Assembly: GCF_030128825.1 (NCBI RefSeq)
Contig: NZ_CP119127.1
Coordinates: 3,410,001 to 3,474,000 of the forward strand
Source: Sphingobium sp. WTD-1
GTDB taxonomy: Bacteria; Pseudomonadota; Alphaproteobacteria; Sphingomonadales; Sphingomonadaceae
Length of the DNA: 64,000 nucleotides
Reading direction: 5' to 3'
Within the stretch, counting starts at the first letter, position 1, and each line of letters opens with the position of its first letter. The position numbers were made by a program, and so were the translations under genes. Below are positions 54,666 to 62,400 of the stretch, piece by piece. The notes beneath the pieces are model-generated. The model saw nothing but the letters and a program-made list of their open reading frames with translations, did not search any database and was not told the origin of the DNA.

Positions 54666-56813
54666 TTATTGCACCTTGGCCGCTTCGGGGGCCGCGATCG
54701 GGCCGCCCTTCACTTCAGGCGCCCCTTTCAGATAATGGGCCAGCCAGCCCTGCACCTCGCGATAGAATTGGCGGCTATCCTCCGGCTTGGTGATCCAGTG
54801 CCAGGCATCGGGGAAGATCAGCAGGCGGCTGGGCACCTGCATGCGCTGCAAGGTCGACCAGGTTTCCAGCGTGTTCGCCAGCGGCACGCGGAAATCGCGC
54901 TCGCCCGCGGTCAGCAGCATCGGCGTCTTCCAGTCCTTGCCATAGGTGATCGGGCTCTGGTCGCGCCACACCGGGCTGTCGCCCCAGGGCGGACCGCCGC
55001 TCGCCACTTCGCGGCCATAGTTGAAATCGCTGGTGCCCCACTGGGTCAGCAGGTCAACTTCACCGGCATGGCTGACGATGCACTTGTAGCGGGTGGTGGT
55101 CGCCTCCATCCAGTTGGCGAGATGGCCGCCATAACTGGCGCCGCCGATGCAGGCATTGGCCGTGTCGATAAAGGCATAGCGCTTGCCGGCCTCATCCACC
55201 GCCTGGTTGATCTCGTTCGCCGGGCCACGCAGCGGATCGAGCTTGATCGCGCGCGAGAAGGCCTCACCATAGCCGGTCGAGCCGGTATAGTCGGTCATCA
55301 GCACGACATAGCCGGCGCTGGCGAGAAGGTGATAATTCCAACGCAGGCCGATCTGGTCCATGTTGGACGATGCCGGGCCGCCATGCATCAGCACCATCAG
55401 CGGATATTTCTTCGCCGGGTCGAACGCCGGGGGCGTGACGATCATGTTGTGGATGCGCCGGCCCTTGTCGGTGGTGAACCAGAAATGGTCCGGGCTGGCC
55501 CAGTCGATGGTCGCAGCGAGCGCCGTGTTGACGTTGGTCAGGTTCTTGTGCCGCTTGGCCGCCGGGTCGATCCGCACGATTTCCGCCGGGTTCACCGAAC
55601 TGCCATAGCTGGCGATGATCTGCGTCGACTTGGCATCCGACGGAATGTCGATCCCGGCATAGCCGCCGACCTTGGGCGCGATCACCAGTTCGGGCGTGCC
55701 GCCGCTCACCGGCACGCGATAGAGATTTTCCATCCCCGCGTCGGGCACGGTCAGATAGAGGCTGCGGCTATCAGGCGTCACGGCATAGCTGTCCACCGCG
55801 CGATCGAAGCCGCCGGTGAGCAGCGTCGCTGCCCCGCCCGCCGGCCAGGCAACCCGGTGCAGCTTGGCCAGGTCATAGACCTCCTGCCCCTGCGTGTTGA
55901 ACTGGAAGATCAGGCTCTTGCCGTCCGGCGTGAACTTCATGTCGCCATATTCGCCCGGCGTCGGCGTCACCAGCACCGGCTCGCCGCCATCAGCCGGCAT
56001 GCGATAAAGGCCGAAATTGACGCGGGCATGGGCCGCATTCCAGCGCTCGGTGGTGGCGGTGAAGATGATCTCCTTGCCGTCCGGGCTCCAGACCGGGGCC
56101 AGCGTCATGCCGCCATCGCTCTGGGCATTGCCGCCAAAGCCATCGGCCTGCGCCAGCTTGGTGGCGGACAGGATATCGCGCGCCGTCGCACCTTCCGCCA
56201 GCGGCTGGAGCCAAAGGCTCGGCCGCTTGTCGTCCAGCCAGTCATTCCAGTAGCGGATCGGGAAATGCTCATAGACGCGCATATTATATTTGCGCGCCTT
56301 GCGCTCCTCGGCCGTCTTCTTGTTGGCTGCGGCATCCATCGCGCCGGGATAGACCGCGCTTTCGAACAGGATCGCCTGGCCATCGGGCCGCCAGATCGGC
56401 TTACCCGCACCGGTCGGGATGCTGGTCACGCGGCGGGCTTCACCTCCGGCCAGGTCCAGCACATAGATTTGGGCGACATCGTCGCCCTCGCGCTTGGCGG
56501 AAAAGGCGATGCGGCGGCTGTCGGGGGCCCAGGCCGGATCACCCTCGCCCGCCTTCGTCGCGGTCAGGCGGCGGGGCGCCGCCGATCCGTCGGCCGGCAC
56601 GATCCACAGGTCGCTGACGGCGCCATCCTTCTCATAGGAAGGTTCGCTGAGCGCATAGACCACCCATTTGCCGTCCGGGCTCGCCACCGGCGCGCCGACG
56701 CGCTTCATCATCCACAAGGTTTCGTGGGTCAGCACCTGCTTGGGCTGCGCGATTGCCGGCGCGGCGCAAGCGCCCGCCACCATTGCCGCCGACAGCAGCA
56801 AACGGGATATCAT
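54666..56813 (-). CDS. S9-family prolyl oligopeptidase-like peptidase (715 aa)
   Basis: Exported serine peptidase (acylaminoacyl-peptidase/DPP type). The signal MISRLLLSAAMVAGACAAPAIAQ precedes a WD40-like propeller with repeats such as SPDGKWVVYAL, APDSRRIAFSA, SPDGKEIIFTA and TPDGKSLIFQF. The C-terminal alpha/beta-hydrolase has the nucleophile in IGGASYGGHLANW and the His in DAWHWITKPED. The start is ATG 56813; ATG 56843 would add ten residues before the signal. It acts on peptides in the periplasm and is unrelated to the CoA operons. Confidence 0.92.
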   Translation of the reverse strand: MISRLLLSAAMVAGACAAPAIAQPKQVLTHETLWMMKRVGAPVASPDGKWVVYALSEPSYEKDGAVSDLWIVPADGSAAPRRLTATKAGEGDPAWAPDSRRIAFSAKREGDDVAQIYVLDLAGGEARRVTSIPTGAGKPIWRPDGQAILFESAVYPGAMDAAANKKTAEERKARKYNMRVYEHFPIRYWNDWLDDKRPSLWLQPLAEGATARDILSATKLAQADGFGGNAQSDGGMTLAPVWSPDGKEIIFTATTERWNAAHARVNFGLYRMPADGGEPVLVTPTPGEYGDMKFTPDGKSLIFQFNTQGQEVYDLAKLHRVAWPAGGAATLLTGGFDRAVDSYAVTPDSRSLYLTVPDAGMENLYRVPVSGGTPELVIAPKVGGYAGIDIPSDAKSTQIIASYGSSVNPAEIVRIDPAAKRHKNLTNVNTALAATIDWASPDHFWFTTDKGRRIHNMIVTPPAFDPAKKYPLMVLMHGGPASSNMDQIGLRWNYHLLASAGYVVLMTDYTGSTGYGEAFSRAIKLDPLRGPANEINQAVDEAGKRYAFIDTANACIGGASYGGHLANWMEATTTRYKCIVSHAGEVDLLTQWGTSDFNYGREVASGGPPWGDSPVWRDQSPITYGKDWKTPMLLTAGERDFRVPLANTLETWSTLQRMQVPSRLLIFPDAWHWITKPEDSRQFYREVQGWLAHYLKGAPEVKGGPIAAPEAAKVQ

Positions 56814-57057
56814 TGTCACGGTATCAAACCCCTGTTCTGACATTGGGCCGAACGGCCAGGCCGCATGGTCAGCACGATAGGCGCAGGATTTCAAGCACGC
56901 GCAACATTTTAACGCGAATTTCGTTCCGCCCCATTTTTCGAGTAGAGGGAGGCCACCCCCAAATGGTGCGACGCTGTGTCAGCTTGAACAGGCTCGGCGC
57001 AATATCGAGGCGAGCCAGCGTCTGGTTGATCATGCGGCGGCCGCCGGAAAGCCCGCT

Positions 57058-57711
57058 TTACAGAGGCTTGCGAGGCGGTGAATCTATGGCGGCACCGTTC
57101 GCATTGATACCGTCCATCACGAATTCGGTGATCGCGGTGGCGATATCCTCTTCATTCGCCAGCCCCGGCGGAAAGACCCAATCCTTGAAGGCCACGCAGG
57201 CAAGCACAGCGGCGAACGAAACGCGCACCATCAAGCGCGGATCGACCCTGGCCTGGTTGCCCACACGCTGCGTCATCATTGCCGCCCCCCGGTCAAAATA
57301 GGCATTCAGACTTTCGATTTCGTCCGTAGCAGCGCCGGTCGATGCATAGGTTTGCGCGACGATCATCGACATCAACATGCGCGAATGATCGCCAAGAAGC
57401 GCCTGCAATTCCATGATATAGTCCCGCGCAACCAAAGCGCGATCACCGGCTTTCCCGGCATCTTCGACATGCCGGCTCTGAAAGTCGGAAAAATGCTGAT
57501 CCAGCGGCTTGAAAATTGCCTCGCGGAAAAGCTCGGCCTTGGTCGGGAAATGGCGAAACAATTGTGCTTCGGTCACATCGGCCGCGCGCGCAATCGCCGC
57601 TGTGGTCGCGCCGGCATAGCCGAAGCGCTCGAACGCTTCGGCCGCCGCCCGCAGGATAGCAGCCGCGATCTCCGCTGACGGTCTGCGCTTGCGACGTTGT
57701 ATCGGGGTCAT
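57058..57711 (-). CDS. TetR/AcrR regulator (217 aa)
   Basis: HTH at about residues 15-60 (ILRAAAEAFERFGYAGATTAAIARAADVTEAQLFRHFPTK in two parts); the C-terminal domain is of unknown ligand. Divergent from the DUF1214-sulfotransferase-alcohol dehydrogenase operon, with an imperfect palindrome at 57734-57753 in between. Local control of that operon is likely. The 244 bases between it and the S9 peptidase start show no recognisable element. Confidence 0.9.
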   Translation of the reverse strand: MTPIQRRKRRPSAEIAAAILRAAAEAFERFGYAGATTAAIARAADVTEAQLFRHFPTKAELFREAIFKPLDQHFSDFQSRHVEDAGKAGDRALVARDYIMELQALLGDHSRMLMSMIVAQTYASTGAATDEIESLNAYFDRGAAMMTQRVGNQARVDPRLMVRVSFAAVLACVAFKDWVFPPGLANEEDIATAITEFVMDGINANGAAIDSPPRKPL

Positions 57712-57733
57712 GATCTCTCCAGCTTGCCAGCGA

Positions 57734-57753
57734 GATAAGTAGTGAATACTATC
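57734..57753. promoter_or_regulatory. imperfect palindrome, candidate operator of the 57-kb TetR
   Basis: GATAAGTA (57734-57741) and TACTATC (57747-57753) are near-complementary around GTGAA, 23-42 bases before the tetR ATG in an AT-rich patch. The same patch would form the promoter of the divergent operon. Confidence 0.45.
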
Positions 57754-57801
57754 TTTCGAGTCGAGCCCATAAATCGGGTCGAAGGAGAGGTGGAATGGAC
57801 A

Positions 57802-59028
57802 ATGTCTCCAGATGGGGAAGGCAGTTTCTCGGCGGCGCCATCATTGAAGGGCAAGCCCATGAGCCAGACTGATATCCTGCCCTATCTGGCCGATCTTGAA
57901 GGCGCGATGGCGGAACTGGCCAATTGCTGGCGACCCGACGATCCCACCTATCAGGCCGATGTCCGACGTCAGGCGATGATGAGCCTGTCCTACAGCTATT
58001 TCGCCTATTTCCACGCCGATGCCGATCATCCCGACTGGGCGCCGCTGTGGAACCCGGTCTTCACCCTGCAGCCCAACCCGGACGACATCTACCTCTACAG
58101 CCCGATCCGGGGCGATCGCCAATACCGGGTCAGCGGCAGTCGGGGCACCTGCCGGATATTGTCCTTCACCACCCAGCGCTTCATGTCCGGCATGGTCGAC
58201 GACATCAGCCAGATCGGCGGCCATAACGAGATTGACGATGCCGACATCGATATCGACGTGGCCGGAAATTTCGAACTGATCTTCAGCGCCCGGCGCCCCG
58301 AGGGCTGGACCGGCAACTGGGCGCCGATCGATCCCGAGGCGACCGGCATGATGGTCCGTTTCCGCAGCTATGACTGGGCCAATGAAGTCGATCCGGTGAT
58401 TGCGATCGAATGCCTCGATCCGGTCGGCCCCAAGCCGCGCCTGACGCCGGACGAGATCGACGCGCGCATCGTCGAGATGGCAAAATTCCCGGCGCGCAAG
58501 ACGCGCAGCTATTACCGGCTGCAAAATGGCGTGAAGGACCGGGTCGGCTTCAACCGGTTCGAACCCACACGGATGAAGGGCGCGCTCGCCAAGCAGGTCT
58601 ACTGGCCCGCCGTCTTCCAGTTCGACGCGGACGAGGCGCTGATCATCGAGACCGATCTGCCGGCCCATCGCCCCTATTGGAATATCCAGCTCAACGACCC
58701 GCTCTTCAGCGCGCTCGAATATGTCTATCGCCTCTCCAGCCTGAACGGCCACAGCGCCCGGATCAGCAGCGACGGCCGGTTCCGGGCCGTGATCGCACTC
58801 GAAGATCCGGGCGTGCCCAACTGGCTTGATCCGGCGGGCTATAGCGAGGGCGGCATCTATGGCCGCTGGTTCGATTGCGACAGCGCGCCGACGCCGGTCA
58901 TCAAACGGGTGAAGCTGCGCGAACTGCGCGACCATCTGCCCGACGACACCCCGGTCGTCACCGCCGAGGAGCGGGCCGAGGAACTGCGCCAGCGGGTCCG
59001 CGCCTGCCAGAGGCGCCGCCGGTGGTAG
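57802..59028 (+). CDS. DUF1214-domain protein (about 408 aa)
   Basis: The C-terminal third is a DUF1214 domain: YWNIQLNDPLFSALEYVYR, SSLNGHSARISSDGRFRAV and EDPGVPNWLDPAGYSEGGIY with GRWFDCDS. Biochemical function of the family is not established. The start is uncertain: ATG 57802 has GGAGAGG eleven bases before; ATG 57859 and GTG 57742 are in frame, the last lying inside the candidate operator. It is the first gene of an operon with a sulfotransferase and an alcohol dehydrogenase. Confidence 0.8.
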   Translation: MSPDGEGSFSAAPSLKGKPMSQTDILPYLADLEGAMAELANCWRPDDPTYQADVRRQAMMSLSYSYFAYFHADADHPDWAPLWNPVFTLQPNPDDIYLYSPIRGDRQYRVSGSRGTCRILSFTTQRFMSGMVDDISQIGGHNEIDDADIDIDVAGNFELIFSARRPEGWTGNWAPIDPEATGMMVRFRSYDWANEVDPVIAIECLDPVGPKPRLTPDEIDARIVEMAKFPARKTRSYYRLQNGVKDRVGFNRFEPTRMKGALAKQVYWPAVFQFDADEALIIETDLPAHRPYWNIQLNDPLFSALEYVYRLSSLNGHSARISSDGRFRAVIALEDPGVPNWLDPAGYSEGGIYGRWFDCDSAPTPVIKRVKLRELRDHLPDDTPVVTAEERAEELRQRVRACQRRRRW

Positions 59029-59030
59029 TC

Positions 59031-60221
59031 ATGAACGAGCGCTTCGCGCCGCCGCCGCGCTTCCGCGATGCGGCCGACCAGGCCCATGACCTCGCCATCG
59101 CACAGGCCGGCAGCGACGATTTCGGCGAGGACAGCTATCGCGAAGGGCTGCGCGTCCTGCTGCTGTCGATGGATCGTGACCCGCGCTTCACCGAGCGGGG
59201 GCGCCGCATCGCCTGGGGTAGCATCGTCGCCGCGCTGGCGGCCCGCGCCCATGCCATCGGGTCGATGAAGGACAATCCCGGCTTCGATGCGCAAGCAGTG
59301 CTGTGCCCGATCGTCATCACCGGCATCCCGCGCACCGGCACCACCGCGCTGCACAAGCTGATGGCCGTCGATCCCCAGTTCCAGGGGTTCGAAACCTGGC
59401 TCAACGCCGCGCCACAGCCGCGCCCGCCCCGCGACAGCTGGGAAGGCCATCCGCTGTTCCGCGACGTCGCGGCGCAACTGGCCTCCCGCTATGCCGCCGT
59501 GCCCGATGTCGTCACCGCCCACGCCATGGCGGCGGCCGAAGTGGACGAATGCCTCTTCATCCTGCGCCAAGGTTTCGTCTCCAATTTCTGGAACAGCGGC
59601 TGGTATGCGGCGGGCTATGACGCCTGGTGGCAGGCGCAGAGCGAACGCGCCGCTTATGACCATTATGCCCGCGTCGTGCAGCTGGTCGGCTGCCGCGAGC
59701 CAAACAAGCGCTGGCTGCTCAAAAACCCCGGCCATATCGCCAATCTCGACCTGCTGTTCGCGGTCTTCCCGGATGCGTCGGTCATCATCACCCATCGCGA
59801 TCCGGCCAAGGCCGTGCCTTCGCTCTGCTCGCTGCTGATGAAGAGCCATCCGCTGATGGACGAAGGGCCGGCCGACCTGCGGGCACAGATGATGCTGGCG
59901 CGCGAGACCGAGAAATGGGCGACCGCCGTGCAGAAGGCGCAGATGGTGGAACAGACGCATGGACAGCAGATATTGCACGTCATCCAGTCCGACCTGCACC
60001 GCGCGCCGATGGCGGTGATCGAACGCATTTATCGCTTCGCCGGGATCGATCTGGGCGACGACGTCCGGGCCGCCATGGCGACGCGCATCGCCGACGATCC
60101 CGAACGGCAGCATGGCGCCCACCGCTATGACATTGCCGATTTCGGCATGAGCGAGGCGACGATCCGCGCCCGTTTCGGCGCCTATGTCGATCGCTTTGAT
60201 CTGGCCGGAGGCAGACGATGA
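59031..60221 (+). CDS. sulfotransferase family protein (396 aa)
   Basis: PAPS-type sulfotransferase fold. The 5'-phosphosulfate loop ITGIPRTGTTALHKLM lies near residue 98, and the 3'-phosphate site is in SVIITHRDPAKAVPS. Family members in sphingomonads are often found with DUF1214 genes; acceptor substrates are not known, and some may act as non-sulfating homologues. ATG 59031 is two bases after the DUF1214 stop; the 3' end overlaps the alcohol dehydrogenase by four bases. Confidence 0.88.
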   Translation: MNERFAPPPRFRDAADQAHDLAIAQAGSDDFGEDSYREGLRVLLLSMDRDPRFTERGRRIAWGSIVAALAARAHAIGSMKDNPGFDAQAVLCPIVITGIPRTGTTALHKLMAVDPQFQGFETWLNAAPQPRPPRDSWEGHPLFRDVAAQLASRYAAVPDVVTAHAMAAAEVDECLFILRQGFVSNFWNSGWYAAGYDAWWQAQSERAAYDHYARVVQLVGCREPNKRWLLKNPGHIANLDLLFAVFPDASVIITHRDPAKAVPSLCSLLMKSHPLMDEGPADLRAQMMLARETEKWATAVQKAQMVEQTHGQQILHVIQSDLHRAPMAVIERIYRFAGIDLGDDVRAAMATRIADDPERQHGAHRYDIADFGMSEATIRARFGAYVDRFDLAGGRR

Positions 60222-61234
60222 AGGCCGCCATCTATCCGGGCGCCGGCCGGCCCATGGTCGTCGAACAATTGCCCGACCCCGTGCCCGGCCCGGACGAAGT
60301 GCTGATCCAGGTGCATCGCTGCGGCATATGCGGCACCGACCTGCACATGACGGAGGGTCATGCCTTCCAGTTCCCGGCCGGCACCGTGCCGGGCCATGAA
60401 TATGCCGGCGAAGTCGTCGCGCTCGGGAAAAATGTCGCGGGCTGGCGGATCGGCGACCGGCTCACCGCCCTGCCCTCCACCGGCTGCGGCCATTGCGAGG
60501 CCTGCGCGCGGGGCAATCTGGTCTTGTGTCCCAACGCGCCCGGCGTGATGGGCGGCTTTGCCGACTATATGCGCGTGCCGGCGGCCGTGGCGATCCGCCT
60601 CCCCGCCACCCTGTCGCTTGCCGATGGCGCGCTGATCGAGCCGCTCGCCGTCGCCCGCTACGGCCTTCGCCAATCGGATATCGGGCCAAGCAGCCGGGTG
60701 CTGATCCTGGGCGGCGGATCGGTGGCGCTCTGCGCGATCTGGTGGGCGCGGCGCATGGGCGCGGCCCGCATCGTCGCCGCCTCCCGCTCGCGCCATCGCG
60801 CGGACATGGCGCTCGCCATGGGTGCCGATGCGTTCGTGCCCTTTGGCGAGGGCGAGGAACAGCGTGTCGCCGCCCATCTGGGCGGCGCGCCCGACATCGT
60901 CATCGAATGCGTCGGCCTGCCCGACTTTCTGGGTCGGGCGATCCGCCATGTCGGCCAGTTCGGCCAAGTGATCTCGCTCGGCTTCTGCACCGCGCCCGAC
61001 GCCATCGTCCCGGCCATCGCCGCGCGCAAGGCCGTCACGATGCGCTTTCCGGTCGGCTACACCTTGTCGGATTTCGAACATGTCGCGCGCGAAATGGACC
61101 AGGGCCATGCCGACCCGAAAATGCTGATCAGCAGCGAAATCGACCTGCTGGACCTGCCCGCGATGTTCGACGCCCTGCGCGGCCCAAATCGCGAGACAAA
61201 GGTGCATGTCCGGCTGGGGCGGGAGGACGGCTGA
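60218..61234 (+). CDS. zinc-dependent alcohol dehydrogenase (MDR, 338 aa)
   Basis: Medium-chain dehydrogenase with catalytic zinc ligands in HRCGICGTDLHM and PGHEYAGEV and structural zinc cysteines in GCGHCEACARGNLVLC. The Rossmann segment VLILGGGSVALCAIWWAR lacks the third canonical Gly (GGGSVA). It resembles threonine/sorbitol dehydrogenase-type members. It oxidises a secondary alcohol or polyol, substrate unknown. Overlaps the sulfotransferase stop as ATGA. Confidence 0.9.
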   Translation: MKAAIYPGAGRPMVVEQLPDPVPGPDEVLIQVHRCGICGTDLHMTEGHAFQFPAGTVPGHEYAGEVVALGKNVAGWRIGDRLTALPSTGCGHCEACARGNLVLCPNAPGVMGGFADYMRVPAAVAIRLPATLSLADGALIEPLAVARYGLRQSDIGPSSRVLILGGGSVALCAIWWARRMGAARIVAASRSRHRADMALAMGADAFVPFGEGEEQRVAAHLGGAPDIVIECVGLPDFLGRAIRHVGQFGQVISLGFCTAPDAIVPAIAARKAVTMRFPVGYTLSDFEHVAREMDQGHADPKMLISSEIDLLDLPAMFDALRGPNRETKVHVRLGREDG

Positions 61235-61242
61235 CCCGCCCC
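61216..61242. terminator. hairpin over the alcohol dehydrogenase stop
   Basis: GGGGCGGG (61216-61223) pairs with CCCGCCCC (61235-61242) across 11 bases, lying between convergent genes. No T tract; a weak call. Confidence 0.35.
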
Positions 61243-61249
61243 GTCCGGC

Positions 61250-62386
61250 TCAATCCTCCTTCGTCCAGCCCATCGCCTTCAGCATCACGTCGAACAGACG
61301 GGTGTTGGCGAAGAAGCCATGGACCTGATCGGCGCCCGGCCCGGCGGCGGCGGCGATCACTTCCTCGCCGGTGTGACTGTCCTCGACACCGATGATCGCA
61401 TTATTGGCGACCGTTGCCCCCGGCTTTGCGGCGGCGGTCGCATATTGCTGGGCCATCGGCGCGTTGCGCTTGCCGCTGGTCATGCGCAGCCCGAAACTAT
61501 GGTCGGCGGTGAACAGGATCAGCGTATCCTTGCCCGCGATCGCGCTCACCCGGCGGATCATCTCGTCCATCTCGATCACATGCTTCAGGCCATTTTCCGG
61601 CTTGTCGGTGTGCATGTCCCATTCGACCATCAGGAAATAGCCCTTGGGATTGCGGGCAAGCTGGCCGATCGTCGCCTCGACCGCCGGGATCGGCGCATAA
61701 TCGGCATCGCGCAGCACGGCCGCCTGGCCGCTGCCCCCGACCAGTGCCGGATCGTCCCCGAACCGATAACCCGCCTTGGTGAAGGCCGCTTGCGGGGTGG
61801 TGCCGTCCTTGGCGAAGGACGCGACCGCATCGGCCTGCCCCTTGCCGATCAGGATGTCGACGCCATTGCCGAAGCGGGGCGCCAGCATCTGGCGGAAGAT
61901 CTGGTCCTTGTCCTTGCGCGTGGCGACATGGGCGAAGCAGGCGGCCGGGGTCGCGTCCCAGATCGGCATGTTGGTGACGACGCCGGTCGAAAGGCCGCGC
62001 TGCTCGGCATATTCCAGGAAGCTCTTGACCGGGGTGATCGCCCCATCGGCCGCCGGCAGCGCCGATATCATGCCGCTGTTGGTCTTGTGCCCGGTCATGA
62101 TCGCGCTCATGCCCGCCGCCGAATCCGTCACCCAATTGTCGAGCGCCGAGGTGTCGGACAGGCCGACATGGGGCATGGACTGGATGAACAGCGACTGCGG
62201 CCGGTCATGCGCCATGATGCCCGCGGCGTTCAGCGTCGGCACGCCGCCGGCATCGCCCAGGAACAGGATGATGTTGCGCGCCCGTTGTGGCGTGCCCCCA
62301 TCCTTTGCCCTGTCCTGGGCCTGCGCCGGAGCGGCGGCGAGCATTGCGCCCGCCGCCAGCATGATCCCGATCGATCGCATCGTCAT
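61250..62386 (-). CDS. alkaline phosphatase (378 aa)
   Basis: Exported metal-dependent phosphomonoesterase. The signal MTMRSIGIMLAAGAMLAAAPAQAQ precedes NIILFLGDAGG (first metal Asp), the nucleophile Ser in VTDSAAGMSAIMTG, TADHSFGL and the HTGEEV zinc ligand near the C-terminus. ATG 62386 has GGAAGGA ahead. Shorter than E. coli PhoA (about 470). It lies 14 bases after the TonB receptor stop, so the two are one unit; a phosphorylated nutrient taken up by the receptor could be its substrate. Confidence 0.92.
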   Translation of the reverse strand: MTMRSIGIMLAAGAMLAAAPAQAQDRAKDGGTPQRARNIILFLGDAGGVPTLNAAGIMAHDRPQSLFIQSMPHVGLSDTSALDNWVTDSAAGMSAIMTGHKTNSGMISALPAADGAITPVKSFLEYAEQRGLSTGVVTNMPIWDATPAACFAHVATRKDKDQIFRQMLAPRFGNGVDILIGKGQADAVASFAKDGTTPQAAFTKAGYRFGDDPALVGGSGQAAVLRDADYAPIPAVEATIGQLARNPKGYFLMVEWDMHTDKPENGLKHVIEMDEMIRRVSAIAGKDTLILFTADHSFGLRMTSGKRNAPMAQQYATAAAKPGATVANNAIIGVEDSHTGEEVIAAAAGPGADQVHGFFANTRLFDVMLKAMGWTKED

Positions 62387-62400
62387 TGCCGTCCTTCCGT

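Noticed and set aside
54624-56840. 738-codon plus-strand frame opposite the S9 peptidase
   Set aside because: Starts inside the ilvD stop and terminator region, low-complexity Arg/Gly/His composition, no family features.
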